A stretch of DNA of 12,490 nt, from the NCBI GenBank assembly GCA_032353305.1, contig JAUCNG010261075.1, forward strand, positions 1-12,490, given 5' to 3'. The notes beneath the pieces are model-generated. The model saw only the letters and a program-made list of their open reading frames with translations. It searched no databases and was not told where the DNA came from. This stretch comes from Cephalothrix spiralis (lineage: Eukaryota > Nemertea > Palaeonemertea > Archinemertea > Cephalotrichidae). Made by a program: the position numbers and the translations under genes. Shown here piece after piece: positions 8,904-12,490 of the stretch (position 1 is its first letter; every line of letters starts with the position of its first letter).

Positions 8904-9101
8904 TACATAATTCACCAATTTGTAGATTGTAAAGTTTTGAAATTTTGAATCCGTGAAATAAATTTTTGATATAACCGTCCAAAGTTGAAATTAAATGAAG
9001 TATTGTTAGGGCAGTATGAACCAGTCTATGTTACGAATGGAGGTAAATACATGGAGCCCAAAAATAGCAATTAGACATGAATTTAAGCATTATAAGTAAT
9101 T

Positions 9102-9420
9102 ATGGTGGATAGCATTGATTGTGAACCTCTAGAATTAGAGGAAAATGTTAACCAGAAGTGGAACCAGTTATAGAAGATAAAACTCTAGAAAATGATGAAA
9201 CTATAGTAAATGTTAAAAAGAAAATGGAAAAAGTATTGTTACACCCCAAGCCCACAGAGGGTTATCATCCAGTTTTGTCAGTGATGCTTCAATGACCAGT
9301 GACTCATTTTTTAGGATGTTCAGATGAATCATTACCTTAAGTTATAATAAAATAGACAAAATAAATGAAATGATTATTCAAATAAATAAAAAATTAGATG
9401 AGAAAAGCGGAAATGGATAA
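9102..9420 (+). pseudogene. Broken coding remnant of unknown family
   Basis: Three overlapping reading frames look coding in turn. Frame one, from an ATG at 9102, gives MVDSIDCEPLELEENVN. From about 9152 a second frame gives PEVEPVIEDKTLENDETIVN and then VKKKMEKVLLHPKPTEGYHP, ending at a TGA at 9293. From about 9277 a third frame gives VSDASMTSDSFFRMFR, a stop, then YNKIDKINEMIIQINKKLDE and KSGNG to a TAA at 9418. Two frameshifts and one internal stop would therefore join an acidic, lysine-rich and partly coiled-coil product of about 105 residues. No splice sites explain the frame changes. No family is recognised; it may derive from a mobile element or a retroposed gene. The reading is by eye and the exact break points are uncertain. 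Confidence 0.45.
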
Positions 9421-9536
9421 TCTATAGGAACTTATACACCCAATGTTTAATCTAGTTTTGGAGTGATATTTTTAGTGTGTGTCGATTAAAAATCCAAAAC
9501 TCCATTTTCAAAGAAAGACTTGCCTTCGGAAACATG

Positions 9537-9579
9537 GTAATAAAGTAAGCAGATTGTTAAGTAATAAAGTAAGCAGATT
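9537..9579 (+). repeat. Tandem duplication, 24-bp period
   Basis: GTAATAAAGTAAGCAGATT occurs at 9537-9555 and again, identical, at 9561-9579. Identity of the copies suggests a recent local duplication. Confidence 0.9.
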
Positions 9580-9611
9580 TAGTTGATCTCAATGGGCATC
9601 CCTGTTCTAAA

Positions 9612-9742
9612 AAGCAGTAACTAATTTTAAGTTGAAGTCTCAATTTCACTACAGAAAGCAGTAAAAAGTCAGTAAATTGAGCATTTTGGTATTTTACTGA
9701 TTTTTACCTTGAAACCAAGTCTGAAAGTCATAGTTACTGCCA
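9612..9742. repeat. ~130-bp imperfect palindrome
   Basis: The outer arms GCAGTAACT (9614-9622) and AGTTACTGC (9732-9740) are exact complements. The inner arms GTAAAAAGTCAGTAAAT (9661-9677) and ATTTTACTGATTTTTAC (9691-9707) pair with one bulge. The two levels have centres 7 bp apart, so small indels have accumulated. It resembles a decayed foldback element. Confidence 0.6.
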
Positions 9743-9945
9743 CATACTATGGGGTTTATCTCTGAAATGCCTTAAAACTTAGTAAATTATGGTGTTTTCT
9801 CTTTGAAATTAGTGGTTTCTCATTTCGTCAAAATGTTAGGGCAGTATATTTATTCCTCCTTTCTGAGGCTAGATTCACAAATTTGGCTGAAGCCAATTTA
9901 AAATTAAATTTGATCTAAGTATATCAAAAAGGAATTCATTTCCCC

Positions 9946-9992
9946 AATCAGTATTATCAAGAGTATAATATACTCTTGGTATTATTGATGTC
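9946..9992. repeat. Palindrome centred on a perfect 21-nt core
   Basis: CAAGAGTATA, a central A, and TATACTCTTG (9959-9979) form a perfect palindrome of 10-bp arms. Pairing extends outward imperfectly through ATCAGTATTAT and GTATTATTGAT. Confidence 0.75.
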
Positions 9993-9993
9993 A

Positions 9994-10025
9994 AACTTTG
10001 CAATGACATAACTTTGCAATGACAT
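9994..10025 (+). repeat. Perfect 16-bp tandem duplication
   Basis: AACTTTGCAATGACAT occurs twice without a spacer, at 9994-10009 and 10010-10025. It starts directly after the palindrome at 9946-9992, and such duplications often form next to hairpins by replication slippage. Confidence 0.92.
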
Positions 10026-10271
10026 TCTCCCTGGTTGAACTGGTAAAAGGAACAGAATATGAGAAATGTGTCTTATCCTCCTCTATTATTTGTTAAGCAG
10101 TGTTTGCAGATTTGGTCTTCTAGAGGTTTGTTATACGAAAATCATGCTATATGGGAGTTGTATAGTAGACCATTAGAGACTGTCAAAATAGATCAGATTT
10201 TAAAAACTGCTTCCCCGTATACTGATTAAGATGCAGAATTCACCATAACTATAAAATGATGACATGGCTTC

Positions 10272-10567
10272 CTTAGTATTACCAATCTTTCATTAACCAA
10301 TGTTAAGAATCGCCCGTATTAATCCTTTGTTAAGGCATAGTTGTAGTATGGTCTATTTATATGCACTTGAATTGGCTTCAAGCGATAACTTTTAAAGTAT
10401 CACTGACCGGTGAATAATTGATATCAGTATTTAACTATCATAAAGCACTTGAGAGTTGTTGAAATAACAACAGCAGGTGGTATATTTTTAGACCATATTG
10501 CAACTCTCCTATCAGTATTTGTATAACCTTGATGCTTAACATTGGTAATCTAACATTGGTATTACCA
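10272..10567. mobile_element. ~296-bp foldback repeat upstream of the TMBIM4-like gene
   Basis: The left arm (about 10272-10366) and the reverse complement of the right arm (about 10478-10567) share the outer block TATTACCAATnTTnnATTAACC with a small gap, then CCAATGTTAAGnATC, and further in AGTTGnAnTATGGTCTA. The loop of about 110 bp holds a smaller GTTGTT-GAAAT-AACAAC hairpin. The right arm includes a 14-bp near-tandem TAACATTGGTAATC starting at 10537. No target duplication or coding capacity is seen. It resembles an old MITE or foldback and ends about 210 bp before the start codon of the next gene. Confidence 0.6.
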
Positions 10568-10570
10568 TAC

Positions 10571-10777
10571 GTTGTATGAGTTCAGTTTGTACAAAACGGC
10601 TAAAATGGTAAATCCTGCACTATCTTCGTATACTACACCTAAACAAATTTTATTTTAAATAGATGCATTTTAACTGCAGGTTTATATGTGGCAGAATAAT
10701 TACATTCCTCTGACTTTCGTCTCCAATTGACTTAAAACATGTTTTTACTTTCAATTATTTATATTTTCAGCTTTAAT
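10571..10777 (+). promoter_or_regulatory. Upstream region of the TMBIM4-like gene with a 5' UTR acceptor
   Basis: TTTATATTTTCAG ends at 10770, a good 3' splice site 7 bp before the chosen ATG. This suggests a non-coding first exon further upstream and an intron in the 5' UTR. That exon and the promoter cannot be placed; no convincing TATA or initiator element stands out in this AT-rich DNA. An in-frame ATG at 10739 would only be used if the acceptor were not. Confidence 0.45.
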
Positions 10778-10886
10778 ATGTCAGTAGCAGCACCGGTGCC
10801 GAATGATTTCGACAAAACCAGTAGTATAGAAGATGACTTCATGTATGGATCTAACGTTGCAAATTGCCATGTCTACATTCGGATGG
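10778..10886 (+). CDS. TMBIM4: TMBIM4-like first coding exon
   Basis: This exon runs from the ATG to a GTAGGT donor at 10887. It encodes MSVAAPVPNDFDKTSSIEDD, FMYGSNVANCHVYIRM, and ends after one base of a Gly codon. It is the cytosolic N-terminal tail. The exon itself probably starts at 10771, with 7 bases of 5' UTR. Confidence 0.92.
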
Positions 10887-12468
10887 GTAGGTCCTTTTTC
10901 AATAAACGCCTGCATTTTCATTTTTGCCTCCTGCATGTACTTACTGCATTATTTTCGCCCTGATTCTGTTTAATTGATCTAAGTTCACAAAAAAATCGCG
11001 TTCACTACTTTGAAATTGTCACTCGGTTCCCCTTTTACTTTCTTTCATGAGTTTTATTGCCTCATGATTCTATCTAAATAAAGATTTTGACATTATCTTC
11101 TCTCTCTGTTTTTAGGCTTTTTACGGAAGGTGTATGGAATACTTTCTGTCCAGCTTCTCGTAACTGCAATTGTTGCCTCGATGTTTATGATGAGTGAAAG
11201 TGTGAAGGTGTTTGTTCAACACAGGTAAGATTCTTTGTCTTTTTTAATTAGATGTAAATAAGGTATTTTTGTTTTGATTAGTTTGCGGACAAACAAAAAA
11301 TGAGGTCGGCGGTAAAACACTTTTTTTTAATTCATTTTAATGTCTGTTCGAAATGGGGTTTTATTGCACACCGACGGCAGAATTTATTTTTTAGATTTAT
11401 ATCCGATAAGTTACGGCGACGGAAATTTATATTTCCATATGTAAACCAATCAATAAGAAAATGTCCTATTGAGGAAATATAATATAAACCACGGCTTTAA
11501 ACATTGCGCTTCTAATTGAATAGGGTTATAACTAAAGCTAGGGCCTCGAAGGTACATAGCAACCAGTACCTGAAGCCCCTCCCCTTTAACTAACGCGTCA
11601 CGATCCTTTTAGGAAATCTTGTTTCAATCTTTGTTGCTTGGTGTTCGGATTTTTGTAACAGAGAGATCCAGAGTGTTCTCTCCCGGGTCTTACTTCGATT
11701 GCCCTGTCATATGACAAAATGATTTCCCTAGCAAACAGCGCCATAATTGGACGCCTATAACTATTAGGATAACAGCATTGCCTAAGTTTCGTCACGAGCG
11801 CCTAAACAACGAGCTACCCCAAAAACCTAATTCTAGTTTATTTTAAAGTACATCGGTGGCATAGATAATCTCTATACCCTCTATAATATACTATTTATTG
11901 ACTTCTTGTATACCAGAATACTTCTAGTGAGACTTTATGTCTAATTATTTTATTTTTCGAACTGTGTTTTTTTTTTAGTCCATGGATGATGATGACTGCT
12001 GTGATTCTTAATATCGGAATTCTATTTGCACTCATGTGGAAACGAAAGGAAACACCAGCAAATTACATTCTTCTTGGAGTATTCGTAAGTGAAAAATATA
12101 TTTGCAATTCTTATCAATACAATCATGATATATTCTCAAATTGAAATAAACGAAAATGTACTAGAATGTGTGCATTAATTGTAATACCTTTGCCTTAATT
12201 ATATAGTTCATTGATTACTTGTTTTTTTAAAGAAACTTACGCATGGTTCAATAAAATAATTTTTCAGTATTCCATATCAATATTATAATTCTAGTATAGT
12301 TGTTACTATAAAACTACGTAAAAAATGTGTTCATATCATATCTGGTGTACGGGCCCGCTACCAACGTAAACTGATTGCATGCCCCATTACTTTCTTTTTG
12401 CAACATTCTCTATTTTTATGCTTTGTATTTTCAGACACTTACTGAATCGTATTTGGTCGGAATTATTG
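10778..12468 (+). CDS. TMBIM4: TMBIM4-like (Lifeguard 4), Bax inhibitor-1 family; 3'-partial, four exons
   Basis: Joined exons 10778-10886, 11116-11224, 11979-12084 and 12435-12468 encode 119 residues, half of the roughly 238 usual for TMBIM4. The N-terminus has SSIEDDFMYGSNVA and HVYIRMGFLRKVYGILSVQL, closely matching vertebrate Lifeguard 4 (SSIEDDFNYG, VHIRMAFLRKVY). Three membrane segments follow: about residues 42-62, 75-96 and 105 onward, the last containing the family's TLTE. The family is a seven-segment BI-1 type channel or pH sensor; TMBIM4 is known from the Golgi/ER, where it lowers calcium release and dampens apoptosis. The ATG at 10778 gives a leader of family length and has A at -3. 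The later segments and the C-terminal acidic pore residues lie past the window. Introns are GT-AG and phases agree, so the gene appears intact. Confidence 0.94.
11116..11224 (+). CDS. TMBIM4: TMBIM4-like second coding exon, membrane segment 1
   Basis: The acceptor CTGTTTTTAG ends at 11115 and the donor GTAAGA begins at 11225. It encodes GFLRKVYGILSVQLLVTAIV, ASMFMMSESVKVFVQH and the first two bases of a Ser codon. FLRKVY is the family hallmark at the start of the first membrane helix. The intron before it is 229 bp. Confidence 0.94.
11225..11978 (+). other. TMBIM4-like intron with a GC-normal block of unknown origin
   Basis: A 754-bp intron. The part around 11500-11820 is clearly less AT-rich than its flanks and looks inserted. 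It includes CTATTAGGATAAC at 11761, a 13-base word shared with the arms of the MITE at 8671-8903. The similarity does not extend further, so the block is not called a copy of that family. No terminal repeats or target duplication could be fixed. Confidence 0.4.
11979..12084 (+). CDS. TMBIM4: TMBIM4-like third coding exon, membrane segment 2
   Basis: A T-rich acceptor ending TTTTTTTTAG at 11978 and a donor GTAAGT at 12085 bound it. One base completes Ser, then PWMMMTAVILNIGILFALMW, KRKETPANYILLGVF. The hydrophobic helix followed by a basic KRKE loop matches segment 2 and the start of segment 3 of Lifeguard proteins. Confidence 0.92.
12435..12468 (+). CDS. TMBIM4: TMBIM4-like fourth coding exon, membrane segment 3
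   Basis: The acceptor TATTTTCAG ends at 12434 and the donor GTAAGT begins at 12469. Eleven codons give TLTESYLVGII plus one base. The T-L-x-E motif aligns with TLLEA of vertebrate TMBIM4. At 34 bp this is a very short exon, but both borders and the phase fit. Further exons lie outside the window. Confidence 0.88.
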
Positions 12469-12490
12469 GTAAGTTTTTAGGACTCATTAT

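Larger units (their letters stand above)
9004..9847 (+). repeat. 14-bp direct repeats 830 bp apart flanking a decayed frame
   Basis: TGTTAGGGCAGTAT occurs at 9004-9017 and again at 9834-9847. The interval contains the broken coding remnant at 9102-9420, a tandem duplication and a palindrome. The pair could be a target-site duplication around an old retroposed insertion, or chance: a 14-mer match in a window of this size is only mildly unlikely. Confidence 0.35.

Noticed and set aside
8757-8948. 63-codon frame across the MITE right arm
   Set aside because: It is accounted for by the inverted-repeat arm and has no recognisable product.
9004-9847. The 14-bp direct repeats as LTR ends
   Set aside because: Fourteen bases are far too short for LTRs, and no primer-binding site or polypurine tract is visible; a target duplication or chance is more likely.
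11598-11795. 65-codon minus-strand frame in a TMBIM4 intron
   Set aside because: It sits in the GC-normal intronic block, lacks a known family and is antisense to a well-supported gene.
1-12490. tRNA or rRNA genes and CRISPR arrays
   Set aside because: No tRNA T-arm GGTTCRAATCC box or conserved rRNA segment was seen on reading, and no regularly spaced direct repeats exist. This was by eye, so a divergent small RNA could be missed.

Overview
This is an AT-rich eukaryotic window with spliced genes (GT-AG introns), no operons and many short inverted-repeat elements. The 7-mer ACATGTA occurs at least five times (around 303, 4571, 5277, 5495 and 7203). From general familiarity that motif, the metazoan gene content and the abundance of small non-autonomous elements suggest a lophotrochozoan, most likely a bivalve mollusc. 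No species marker is present, so this is an inference.

Two real protein-coding genes are supported, both on the + strand and both cut by the window edges. Positions 1990-4677 hold the last four coding exons of CHMP4 (Snf7/Vps32), the main filament-forming subunit of ESCRT-III. The exons code 157 residues, through the C-terminal ALIX-binding helix to the stop; the N-terminal basic core lies upstream of the window. Positions 10778-12468 hold the first four coding exons of a TMBIM4-like protein (Lifeguard 4, Bax inhibitor-1 family). They run from the start codon to the third membrane segment, and the gene continues past the right edge. Every intron shown has clean GT-AG borders, and codon phase is kept across each junction.

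The rest is introns and about 6 kb of intergenic DNA filled with small repeats. A 593-bp CAGGGG-ended element with a perfect 7-bp target duplication sits inside a CHMP4 intron (3127-3719). A 446-bp CpG-rich hAT-like element with an 8-bp near-duplicate target lies about 290 bp past the CHMP4 stop (4966-5411). Two further inverted-repeat elements follow (7964-8336 and 8671-8903, the latter with TA flanks). From 9000 to 10570 there is a decayed coding remnant, several short tandem duplications, palindromes and a 296-bp foldback. Positions 1-312 may carry, on the - strand, the tail of a degraded retroelement RNase H; this is weak.

The two genes act separately as far as known: CHMP4 in membrane scission and repair, TMBIM4 in Golgi/ER calcium and cell-death control. 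Nothing here shows a joint function. I see no new enzymatic or defence system. The points most worth a second look are the small transposons next to and inside CHMP4 and the unidentified broken reading frame at 9102-9420.
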